This document shows positions 46,870 to 57,140 of a stretch of 64,000 nucleotides of DNA, piece after piece. Below the pieces are notes generated by a model. The model was not told where the DNA came from, did not search any database, and saw nothing but the letters and a program-made list of their open reading frames with translations. This stretch comes from Phyto melanocephala (Eukaryota; Arthropoda; Insecta; Diptera; Rhinophoridae). The stretch covers positions 105,889,833 through 105,953,832 of the forward strand of contig OW799233.1 of the NCBI GenBank assembly GCA_941918925.1, written 5' to 3'. Numbering within the stretch: the stretch's first letter is position 1; every line of letters begins with the position of its first letter. A program made the position numbers and the translations under genes.

Positions 46870-48070
46870 GAAATTTTGGCTCTATTAGGTCACAAATATC
46901 AAGATATTTAATACTTAAAATGATATCTAGCATAAAACCTCCGCAACTGGCCTCTTTAATGCCATCCTTTACTATTTTTGTGAGCATACCTGGTTTTAGT
47001 TAATGAATAGTTCGTTAAATGTTGACTCGTAAATAATCGATCAGTGCTGGCTTTTAAGCATAGGCTTTTAAGTAGTATTAAAGTGCCATATTATATGAAT
47101 TATACGAGGAGACCAATTCACAAGTCCATTTCTTTAAATAATAAAATGATGATTTTATATTGCGCAGTTTCTTAAAAACAAAATCATGATTGATTTGTTA
47201 GTCCCGGCGCAGTCTAAATTGGCGCAGTTTCTAAATTAAAATACTGCACAAAATTTTTACAGCATGTGACCACACAACCCCAGAATTATTTTAAAACCAC
47301 CAAAACAAAATTTGAAATAAACTAACTACCTAAATTTAATATAGATATCAAAATAACTCTTTTTAATATTTAGCCTCTAAAGAAACAATTTTTCAAGCTT
47401 TTGCTACCCCCAAAAAATTTTAAGCTTCGTCAATGCATGTTACTATAATATGGAACATCTAAAAATTGCAAAAAAAAATGTTAGAAAAAACTTTAAAGTT
47501 ATTTGACTGGTTTCCATTAGGGTTTTATCTTTCGAATTTTTCTGAAATATTTATTCACATCATATACAGGTCTGTGCAATATATATTACCTATTCAAAAG
47601 ATTTTAGAATATATGTACGCTATTTCTGATCAGCAATAAAAATTATAAAAAATACATATGGAATGTCAAACCTTTATTAACCTTGGCCACCACGGATGTG
47701 GGGTACAAAAATGATTCAAAAGATTATTTTCTAAAGGAAACTACACCATCAAAATTTTCATTTTGGTAATATTTGGTCATTATAATCAACCATAATTATT
47801 ATACGAACACAACATAATTAAGTTATTATTTATTTCTTTAAAAACATATTTTGAGATCTTTTGTAATTAAATAAATCTTATTTCGAAATTTTTTGTTTTT
47901 ATAAGTATCACCTATGATAAAGAGAAAATATTTTTTTACAAGCTAATCTCTAGATTTAGATGATTTTTATTATAAAATTGGTATCGTTTGCTTTCTGAAT
48001 CACTCTGAATCATTATTACAGTCATTAACTTTTATATGCAAATGTCCACATCGTGACAAAAACTTTAATT
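46870..48070. other. AT-rich stretch, nothing recognised
   Basis: GGCGCAGTTTCT-like words recur at about 47163, 47206 and 47220. No genes or transposon ends recognised. Confidence 0.5.
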
Positions 48071-48075
48071 CTGTT

Positions 48076-48736
48076 ACACACGCAAAGAAAAAATGTGGTT
48101 GTGATAACCATAATCGAAAAGCAACATACTATTATTGATTTGTATGATTATCGTTAAAACATATAATGGTTACCAAATATCATTATTATGTTTAATTAAA
48201 GTATCATTCAATAATCATATATCACTACAATTGAAATCGACAATCTTTGCTTTTTTACGGCAAATTATTGCCTTTTGCTGTAAAATACATATACAGATTG
48301 TACTTACCAATTTAATTGCAATTTTTATACCAATATTTTTTTAAATTTTTTCGTATAAATGTAAATTTTCTTTATTTTTCAAAATTTTTGTTCATTTTTT
48401 TGACATCTCAAACTTTTAAGATAATAAAAATTTATTCAGCAAGAAGAAGAACAGTTGAAATCAAATTATTATTAAAATAAAATCATGGCCTGATTAATTT
48501 GTTATCATACTGTTGTCTTACCTATTATATAATGGTTATTCGTAATTTTTAATGCTTTTGAATATAATGTTATTTTTGTCAAATTATTATTTTTTAATCA
48601 TACTACGTGAAAAAATATATGATGAAATGAAACAAAAATAACTATTACTTGATTTCGACAAACAAATATTGTTATAGAAACTATAATATGACCGTCGTGA
48701 TCATGTCGTAACCATGGTTTTTCTTTGCGTGCGGTT
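48076..48736 (+). mobile_element. MITE with CACGCAAAGAAAAA ends, copy 2
   Basis: CACGCAAAGAAAAA at the left and its complement at about 48720-48733 bound about 660 bp. GTTA occurs outside both ends (48073-48076 and 48734-48737), possibly a 4-bp duplication. The interior is homologous to the minus-strand copy at 9353-10640. Short frames inside are not genes. Confidence 0.7.
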
Positions 48737-48828
48737 AAAGACTGCAATAATAAAATCATTTTTTTTTTTTCTTGTCGTCGTAGTTTTACACAATTTGCTG
48801 ATAATTTCTCTTGTAATTTTTGTATTTT

Positions 48829-49150
48829 TATACCCGCCACCAAAAAAATGGTGGGGGTATATTCATTTTGTCATTCCGTTTGTAACACATCGAAATATCC
48901 ATTTTAGACCCCATAAAGTATATATATTCTGAATCGTGGTTTGACTTTATGACGATCTAGCTATGTCCGTCCGTCTGTCCGTCTGTCCGTCTGTTGAAAG
49001 CACGATAGAGGTCGCACCGAAAAAGCTAGGGGGCTCAAATTTTGCCAGAATCTTTCTTATAGACAAGGTTTGTTTGGTATTGAAAATGGGCTAAATCGGA
49101 ATATTAGAAAGAGAGTTATAGCTCGAAAAGCAAGAGTAGGTCGAAAAAAC
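48829..49150 (+). repeat. Left arm of ~320-bp inverted repeat
   Basis: Nearly identical to the complement of 52540-52862. The differences I see are one or two extra GTCCGTCT units and a few substitutions. Confidence 0.85.
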
Positions 49151-49756
49151 CGTGGTGGTTAAATTTTAAGGGCCCATGTTTAAGGTGAACCACATCTAAA
49201 CTTCAACTTTTTTCTTGTATTTCATTTGACATTTCTCAATCTCAGACTAACTCAATTTGAACCGTGGAAAGATACGCAATCGAGCAACGCTTTTAAATAT
49301 TCAAGATTTTTATAAAAATGGGCGTTCAAATCAAAATGCATTTTGTGCACTTCGTGATTCTTTTGGTCAATATAATCGTTCGAATTCGTCCACAATCGTG
49401 AGAATTGTAAAAAATATTTAAATGTCTGCAAAGCAGGTCTGTATGAAATGTGAAAACATCTGTGAATGCCATCTTAGTTCGTTGAATGGGAAACATTGCT
49501 TTTTTTCACGATAACGTAGCAAAAGAGCAAGCAACCTCGACTCATCATCGTGCCCAACAATCGAGCATCAACAGTGTCATTGAAAATTTGGACTATCGGA
49601 TCGTGGTGTGCCGCCTAGGTTGGGGGGCCATTTGGCCGATATTTTGTTCCATACATAATTGAAGCATACAAATATTATCATTATAAAAATAAATGATAAT
49701 AATTTCATAATAATTTTATTCAAAATCAACATAGTCCCTTAAAATTAAACCACCCA
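49151..49756 (+). mobile_element. Mariner remnant in family B (plus-oriented N-terminus)
   Basis: The left end reads GGTGGTTAAATTTTAAGGGC and the right end AAATTAAACCACCCA. Plus-strand pieces read as a transposase N-terminus: EQRF, then a YKNGRSNQNAFCALRDSFGQ-type block near 49310-49370, then STIVRIVKN. A linker piece follows, STHHRAQQSSINSVIENLDY. No catalytic region. Confidence 0.75.
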
Positions 49757-49805
49757 TTATAATTCGGTATGCTAGTAAAATGTTTTCGTAAATTTAGTCT
49801 TTTAA

Positions 49806-50972
49806 CGCGTTCACGACCGAAGCGATCAGGCTGGGGGGGTGGCCACAAACCAGATGATAAATTTCCACGAAATGAATTAACTCTAACTCAATATTAGAGT
49901 TTATGTTTTTTTATGTGTTTTGTGAAGTTTGTGACGTCAGAGATGGTATGACGCTTATTCGCGTCACCGGTTTATGGAACTTATAAACCGCAGTTCGCAC
50001 ATATGCGTCACTAAAATAGTGTAAACTAAATAAAACTAAACGAAAAGAAATGTTGTTTTTGCAATTTATTTATTTTCATAGATATTACTTTTCAATATAA
50101 ACTAAAAAAAATAACAATTCATTAAAAAATAACACAAAAAATGCAAAACTATATAAAAAAACACTGAAAAATTAAATAATTGCAAAAAAAAAACAAAAAA
50201 TTATTCCGTTGGATTGTGCCACAATTTAAAACATGGTTCTACACATAATCCGATAGGCTTACCCATGGTATCTACACATGTTTGGCAAATAAAATGAGTA
50301 TCTGTCCTTTTTTTCTGCTTTGAACATTGTCGACACCTTTTACGGTTTTTAGTACGGATTGCATAGTGTTGCAAATTTCTTTCCTTTGTACTTTTTTTCT
50401 TCTGTGAGCTAGAAGAATCCATTTATATTTATCTCTTTCATATTATTTCTTCAGAATAATATTAATAATTTTCTCACCTTTATCGTAAAATGTACCTGAT
50501 GGGAATAAAACAATTAATTGTATGACTTTATTACTGGAACTACTTTACTCGGGAGAAAATCAACTTGTCCGTCCAAAGGTCTACACACTAAAACACACTG
50601 TATGTACACACTAAAAGTAACACGACAAATTAACTCAATTGCAACAAAAAAAGGGGTACCGTAATCCAACAAATGACAAACAATAATGAATACAGTGATG
50701 ACCATCATTTTAGAATCAGTCGATTATGTTCGTAAACAGTAGCAGTTAAAAGTTCCCTTTCTCATATAGTATGAGATACCCACACCAAAACCAAACACAG
50801 AAAATAACAGCTTGGTACTTCCCCTAAACCAAAAAAAAAATCAATAGAATCTGTACACCAATATAGAAACTATAATACATGAAGTACAAAACAAATTGCG
50901 ACGCATATAAGCGTCCTCAGTTTATGGGAAAACCCGCATGACGCATATATGCGTCGTGTGGTCGTCAACGCG
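49806..50972 (-). mobile_element. piggyBac-type element flanked by TTAA
   Basis: TTAA at 49802-49805 and 50973-50976 flank a 1167-bp element. Its ends are CGCGTTCACGACC and the complement of CGCGTTGACGACC. Subterminal GCATATGCGTC/GACGCATATATGCGTC motifs lie near both ends. TTAA target duplication and these ends are diagnostic of piggyBac-like elements. It carries one short ORF matching only the C-terminal domain of the transposase. It inserted into family B sequence, whose uninterrupted version is visible in sister copies. Confidence 0.9.
50201..50422 (-). CDS. 73-aa protein: stand-alone piggyBac C-terminal Cys-rich domain
   Basis: The minus-strand ORF has an ATG at 50420-50422 and a stop at 50201-50203. 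It begins MDSSSSQKKKSTKE, a basic, Ser/Lys-rich leader. It continues with CRQCSKQKK, then HFICQTCVD, and closes with GLCVEPCFKLWH. Cys pairs, C-x2-C twice, then C-x3-C and a final His form the cross-brace zinc-binding pattern found at the C-terminus of piggyBac transposases, where the domain binds element ends. The RNase H-like catalytic core (Asp residues) is entirely missing. The uninterrupted frame in an otherwise decayed neighbourhood is notable. It may have arisen by internal deletion fusing the N-terminus to the C-terminal domain; I could not confirm a transposase N-terminus in the leader. Whether it is expressed is unknown. Confidence 0.75.
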   Translation of the reverse strand: MDSSSSQKKKSTKERNLQHYAIRTKNRKRCRQCSKQKKRTDTHFICQTCVDTMGKPIGLCVEPCFKLWHNPTE

Positions 50973-51109
50973 TTAATGAAAGTGGCCGTTAAAATACGCG
51001 TGTCAATAAAGTTTCTGCTAATAAACATAACTTAGATATTTCAATATATATTTAGTATTCCAAAATCTTTATTCATAGAGAATTTACATGAATTTAAGAG
51101 GAAGAAAGT

Positions 51110-51560
51110 GAATTTAAGGTTAAATTTTAAAGGCCACAGGGTGATTTAAAATACACATTCTCTGCATTTTTCTAAAACGGGAAATTTATTAGTAAGATTT
51201 TGATTTTTAAACTTCTATAACATTTTGCTTTTAAAAGATTTTCAAACGAAATAAGTTTTGTATAATTTTAAAATTTGTTAGCCATTAGTACATGAAAATA
51301 AATTGTTTATAATGTTTAGAGATAATTTTTTTTGACTTAGGTCAAAATTTTCCTAAATTCCCATTTTTAATAGAGCATAACTTCAGGAGAACATAAGCAT
51401 AAGTTGTTAGCGTGCCATCTAGTAGTTGCTAGTAGAGTCATCTATCTTATCATCTTTATCTTATATTTAGCTACAGTACAATAAATTGCGCAGTGTGAGA
51501 TGAATAAATGCTAATATATATGACTAATATATTTTTATAAAAATTTAAGGAAAAAAGTGT
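51110..51560. repeat. Block shared with 27.9-28.7 kb within family B
   Basis: GGTTAAATTTTAAAGGCCAC followed by CACAGGGTGATTTAAAATA and GGAAATTTATTAGTAAGATT parallels 28345 onward. The right part (ATGAATAAATGCTAAT) pairs with the complement of 27970-27995. So both loci carry related, rearranged interior segments. Confidence 0.6.
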
Positions 51561-51802
51561 GCGTGGCACATCTATTTGCCGTTATAACGAAGACTTTAAC
51601 CAAAAAGCCATGTTTGCAAAATTTCAGAATCGTACATATATACACCGTGCGGTATATATTTTCGTACATTTTTATCTATAACTCTTTTCCTAATTCATAG
51701 ATTTAAGCGATTTTCAGGGAAAAATATTCTTTTGACTCGATAAATATATATTCGAAGTTTCATGACTACGTTTATGCGTCTGGACACAATTCAAAACTGA
51801 AA

Positions 51803-52280
51803 GTGGGCGTTATAGTAGGCGTGTCAAAGTTGTTTTTGCTAATGAGTACAACTTAGGTGTTTCAATATAGTCCTTTATTATTCCAAAATCTTTATTAATA
51901 GAGAAATTATATGAATTTTAGGTAAAACGTTATATGGGAGGTGGGCGTAAAAGTGGGCGTGGCACCTTAATTTTTTGGCATAGTAATGAAATTGCATAGG
52001 GGGATAGACGTAGCAAAATTTATCATCATACCTCTAATTTTAGCGGTTTTATGAGCTTTTTAATTTCATTAACGGTAGATAACGTGAAAAGTGGGCGTTA
52101 TAGTAGGCGTGTCAAAGTTATTTTTGCGAATGAGTACAACTGAAGTGTTTCAATATAGGCCTTTATTATTCCAAAATCTTTATTAATAGAGAAATTATAT
52201 GAATTTTAGTTAAAACGTTATATGGGAGGTGGGCGTAAAAGTGCGCGTGGCACATTGATTTGGCGTTACAAGAATGCGTG
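51803..52280 (-). repeat. ~288-bp tandem unit with GTGGGCG motifs in family B
   Basis: GTGGGCGTTATAGTAGGCGT at 51803 recurs at 52091. The shared unit includes CCTTTATTATTCCAAAATCT, ATTAATAGAGAAATTATATG and GGGAGGTGGGCGTAAAAGTG. The equivalent array in the copy at 56-57 kb has a ~278-bp spacing. Confidence 0.8.
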
Positions 52281-52539
52281 TCACCAAAAAGCAAAGTGTG
52301 CAAAATTTCAGAGTCGTACATCCAATTTTGTTGCTTTTATGACATTTTTGTTTTTAAATATACCAAAAAATACACTGTGCGGTATAAATTTTCGTACATT
52401 TTGATCGATAACTCCTCTCCTAATGCATAGATTGAGACAATATTGGAAAATATTGTCTTTACCCAGGAAATATATATTCGAAGTTTCATGAGTCTACGTT
52501 AAGGCGTTTGGACACAATTCCATTTTATTCGATGTTCGA

Positions 52540-52862
52540 AGGACACGGTTTTTTCGACCTACTCTTGCTTTTCGAGCTATAACTCTCTTCCTAATATTCC
52601 GATTTAGCCCATTTTCAATACCAGACAAACCTTGTCTATAAGAAAGATTCTGGCAAAATTTGAGCCCCCTAGCTTTTTCGGTGCGACCTCTATCGTGCTT
52701 TCAACAGACGGACAGACGGACGGACATAGCTAGATCGTCATAAAATCAAACCACGATTCAGAATATATATACTTTATGGGGTCTAAAATGGATATTTCGA
52801 TGTGTTACAAACGGAATGACAAAATGAATATACCCCCACCATTTTTTTGGTGGCGGGTATAA
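52540..52862 (-). repeat. Right arm of ~320-bp inverted repeat
   Basis: This is the minus-oriented 5' end of family B with its terminal hairpin at 52830-52862. It pairs with 48829-49150 and carries the same private variants. Confidence 0.85.
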
Positions 52863-55731
52863 AAAGGAAAAATACCGTTTTTTACAGCAAAACTAAATAA
52901 GTGAAAAAATTCAAATTTGGGTATCTTCTGCATCATTTTGTAGTTAGTTAATAAAAACTAACTTCCCAGCAAAATAACAAATTACAAAATAATGCGTTGA
53001 AAGTACTAGAAGCCAGTTCTTCACTACTTACAATTTGGAATCTTAACCCATTATTTTAACACTGCGACATCATTGGAGGCAATTGTTTACCACGCTCGCT
53101 TGCAAATAGGACCTATTGTAAATACTTATTACGTTCGCTTGTAAATAGGGACTTAAACAAGTACTTTATTTAAATAACCTAAGTAACCCATTACTATTAT
53201 GGACTTACAGAAGTCATTGGGTTCTTTCGAGGTTAAAAATTCAATTATATTATTCTGCGATACGTTAATTTGAAATTTAATAATCAGTGAAAATCTATAG
53301 TCATCACTTGTTTAATGCTTTGCCGCTGTTTTCAAAATAATTATTACTTATATCTTATACGTGTTAAACTAAATCAGAATTTTGAATATTTTTGAATGGC
53401 TCAAAACAAATTTGGCAATGAAAAATTGTAGTGTGTGGGTATGTAAGCAAATATCTGAAAATAAGTTATTACTAAAATACTTCTTAGTAAGACATACGAT
53501 ATGTAATAATCATTGAAAAGAATGTTGTTTAGTTAGATAAAGTCATTCATTACCTAGTTTTTTCTGGATTAAAGTGCGCTATTTTCGTAGTCGACTATGC
53601 TGTTGCTTATGGGATAGAATGTCATATAAATACATCATAGCTAGAATAATAATAGAATAAATACTATCGGCGTTTTAATTTAGTATGTACAAGTAAATTC
53701 CTTACAACCTATGACAGGTTGTGAGTTGAGCAAATAATTTTATACACTCTAGGATATATTTATTCTTGATGAAATTGAATATAAATTAAAAAACATTTTT
53801 GCCTTAAATACGTGTAAGTATGGGTACATGTTTTACTTAAAAATATTTATAACATTCTCTAAAAATTTATTGATCTAATAAATAATTCAGTGACAAATAA
53901 AATCACTCAGACATAAATTATTAGTGAAAATAAAAAGAATGAGATTAAGAACAAATAAAATTGAAATTTCAATTCCAGGAAATGAATGATACCGTTATTG
54001 AGCCAATACGAAGAATACACAGTAAACCATTTATAACAACAACATCTACAAAATATATAATTTGGTATGAATTGATTCATTGTCCTTAATAAGGAAGTAT
54101 TCAAGTGTAACATATCAAATAATTTGTCCAAAAATATTGATGACCAATTCCATGCTAACTCAATAACCAAAAAAACAAAAACAAGCAGAATTTATAAAAA
54201 AAAAACAAAAAAACAACTTGAATGATACTTCACAATGCCACAAGACAACAGTACAATCATTTTTTACAAGCAAATGAACTAAAGGAAATGAATACAAGGG
54301 AATTTTTATTTTGTTTTTTACTTTATTTCTAAAAAACATATGTCATTTTTCTTTGTTGAGTTGTTGATGTACATATATTGGGTGGGGGTTATTGTTGGAC
54401 AGGCAACAATCCTTAACCACATCAAACAAATAAACCATGAAATTTGAAATGTCCTGTTAAATGTTGGCAAGAATATTTTATATTATTGCTAAAGAATCAT
54501 CAAAGAACTAAATACAAAGGTAGATATGTATTGTAGTTTAAAATTAATAGACACAATAACGAAATATGTGATGCCTACTTTGCTGACAAATTAAACACAT
54601 AAATATTTATAAGCAGTTTTATTTAATAGAAATTTTACTGCTTAAACTAATGCAGATAACTCTATATAAAGGGAAATATAAATGGAAAAATTCTATGCTC
54701 TGAATAATGTTGTTGAGGGTTTTTATTTCTTTGGCAACTGGGAAAAACTGCTCAAGTTGACATAAGCTAAAGTTAAGATAATAACGCCATTGCAATCGTA
54801 CAATTACAAACTAACCTCAGGTGAATTTCATCTATTTTGGACAACCTTACAGAAAGTTAGCGAAAAAATTTTAATTTTTATTTTATTTGTCGATTTTTTT
54901 AAATATTAACTAATATTCAGCTTTTATACATTCTTATTGTATACAAACAATTTTGTTTTTTTGTGATAATGAAAGAATAATTTGGAAAAGTATGTTTTGC
55001 CGACACTGTCTAAGTGGAATGCATTTTCGAGTCCCGCTACGATTTCATCATCAACACCCTTTTAATGGTGATTACGTGTAGGATGTAAATATCATCTATT
55101 TAACTCCCAGATTTTTAAGTTAATTTCATTCGGTAGCTAATATGTTTACATTTCTTGTAATAGTATGTAATAGTTTTTTCAGTAATAAAAAAAAATGTTT
55201 TTCTTTTTATATTAATGGATAATTCGCTAATTATTTGTGTAGCAAAAATTTAAAAAAAAACATTATTAAAAGACTAAAGCTTAAAAAAACTTAACTACCT
55301 AGCAAAAACTAGGTAATGACTTGCTCTTACTTGACAACATACTTTTTAATGACTTTAACATATAGTCTGTTTTACTAAGATTCATTTTAGTAATGACTTC
55401 AGACATTTGCTTAGATACTAGGGTGATCGATTATTCGCCTTTTTTAAGAAACCGGTTTTCAAATAGTCTGAAATTTAGTATTTAAAAAAAACCGGTTGCT
55501 ATTTTGAAAATTGAGAAAAAAACCGGTTAACCGGTTCGAATATATAAAATATATTATTTAAAGAAAAAATTAAAAAACATTGTAAAACAAGTAAGAGCAC
55601 TATATTCGGCTGTGCCGAATCTTTTATAGCCACCACCAATTTTGTGTACATTTAAAGCACAATATTTATTATTTTGTTAATCGCTATGGAATAATCTCTT
55701 TATAATAAAATATGTATCACTTTCTTTGTAG

Positions 55732-56343
55732 AGGGTGGTTAAATTTTAAGGGCCCATGTTGAAGGTGAACTACACCTAGTCTTTAAATTTGTTTTCTGCA
55801 CTTAACTTGACGTTTCTCAATCTCAAACTTACTCAATTTGATCCGTGGAAAGATACCCGAATGAGCAACGCTTTAAAGTTATTCAGGTTTTTTATAAAAA
55901 TGGGTGTTCAAGTCAAAATGCATTTTGTGCATAATTCTTTTGATCAACATAATCGTTAAAATTCGTCCACATTCGGGAAAATTTTAAAAAATATTTAAAT
56001 TTCTGCAAAACAGGTCTGTATAAAATTTTAGAAAATCTGTGAATGCCTTCTTAGTTCGTTGAATGGGCACCATTGCAGTTTTTTGCGATAGTGTGGCAAA
56101 AGAGCAGTCAACCTCGCCTCATCATCATGCCTAACAATTGAGCATCAACATTGTCATTGAAAATTTGGACGATCAGATAGAGGAGTGGCGCCAAGGATGG
56201 GGGGGGGCCATTTGGCATATATTTTGTTAAATACGTAATTGAACCATACAAATATTATCATTACAAAAAGAAATGATAATAATTTCTTAAATAATTTGTG
56301 TTTTATTTAAATTCAACATCGGTCCTTAAAATTTAACCACCCT
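55732..56343 (+). mobile_element. Mariner remnant inside this family B copy
   Basis: AGGGTGGTTAAATTTTAAGG to the complement near 56343, 612 bp. It carries the same N-terminal transposase pieces as 49151-49756 and sits at the same family B site (CTTTGTAG | TTATAACTTCGATATG). Confidence 0.8.
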
Positions 56344-56396
56344 TTATAACTTCGATATGCTACTAAAATGCTTTTGTAAATGTAGTTTTTCAATGA

Positions 56397-57140
56397 AAGT
56401 GGGCATTAAAGTAGGCGTGTCAATAAAGTTTCTGCTAATAAATACAACTTAGAAATTTCAATATAGTCCTTTATTTTCCCAAAAACTTTGTCAATAGAGA
56501 AATTACATGAATTTAAGATAAACCGTTATATGGGAGGTAGGCGTTATAGTGGGCGTGTGACTTAAAATTTTTGGCACAACAATTACATTGATTAGAAGGA
56601 TATACGTAGCAAATTTTATCATCATACCTCTAATTTTGGCGGTTTTATGAGCTTTAAATTTCATTAACGGTAGATAACGTGAAAAGTGGGCGTTATAGTA
56701 GGCGTGTCAAAGTTATTTTTGCGAATGACTTCAACTTAGATGTTTCAATATAGCCCTTTATTATTCCAAAATCTTTATTAATAGAGAAATTATATGAATT
56801 TTTTATAAAACGTTATATGGGAGGTGGGCGTAAAAGTAGGCGTGGCAACTTAGTTTTCTGGAACAGTAATGACATTGCCTAGGGGGATATACGTAGCAAA
56901 TTTTATCATCATACCTCTAATTTTGGCGGTTTTATGAGCTTTTAAATTTCATTAACGGTAGATAACGTGAAAAGTGGGCGTTATAGTAGGCGTGTCAAAG
57001 TTGTTTTTGCGAATGAGTACAACTAAGGTATTTCAATATGGCCCTTTATTATTCCAAAATCTTTATTTATAGAGAAATTATATGAATTTTAGGTAAAACG
57101 TTATATGGGAGGTGGGCGTAAAAGCGGGCGTGGCACATTG
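56397..57140 (-). repeat. ~280-bp tandem array with GTGGGCG motifs
   Basis: GTGGGCGTTATAGTAGGCGT at 56696 and 56974 (278 bp apart), with a more diverged unit from 56397. Each unit carries TTTATCATCATACCTCTAAT and ATTAACGGTAGATAACGTGA. Confidence 0.8.

Larger units (their letters stand above)
48829..52862. mobile_element. Family B, two copies head-to-head with nested insertions
   Basis: A plus-oriented 5' end (48829-49150) and a minus-oriented copy (about 49757-52862) both show their TATACCC hairpins at the outer edges. No family 3' end is present. Between them lie a mariner remnant (49151-49756), a piggyBac-type element (49806-50972) and a GTGGGCG tandem block. The two outer 5' segments share a variant (GAATCGTGGTTTGA) absent from the other loci. 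Confidence 0.8.

Noticed and set aside
52222..52404. 60-codon frames repeated at 52222 and 57105 with similar products
   Set aside because: The similarity is due to the repeated family B sequence. The frames cross tandem-repeat motifs and are not conserved in other copies, so no gene is called.
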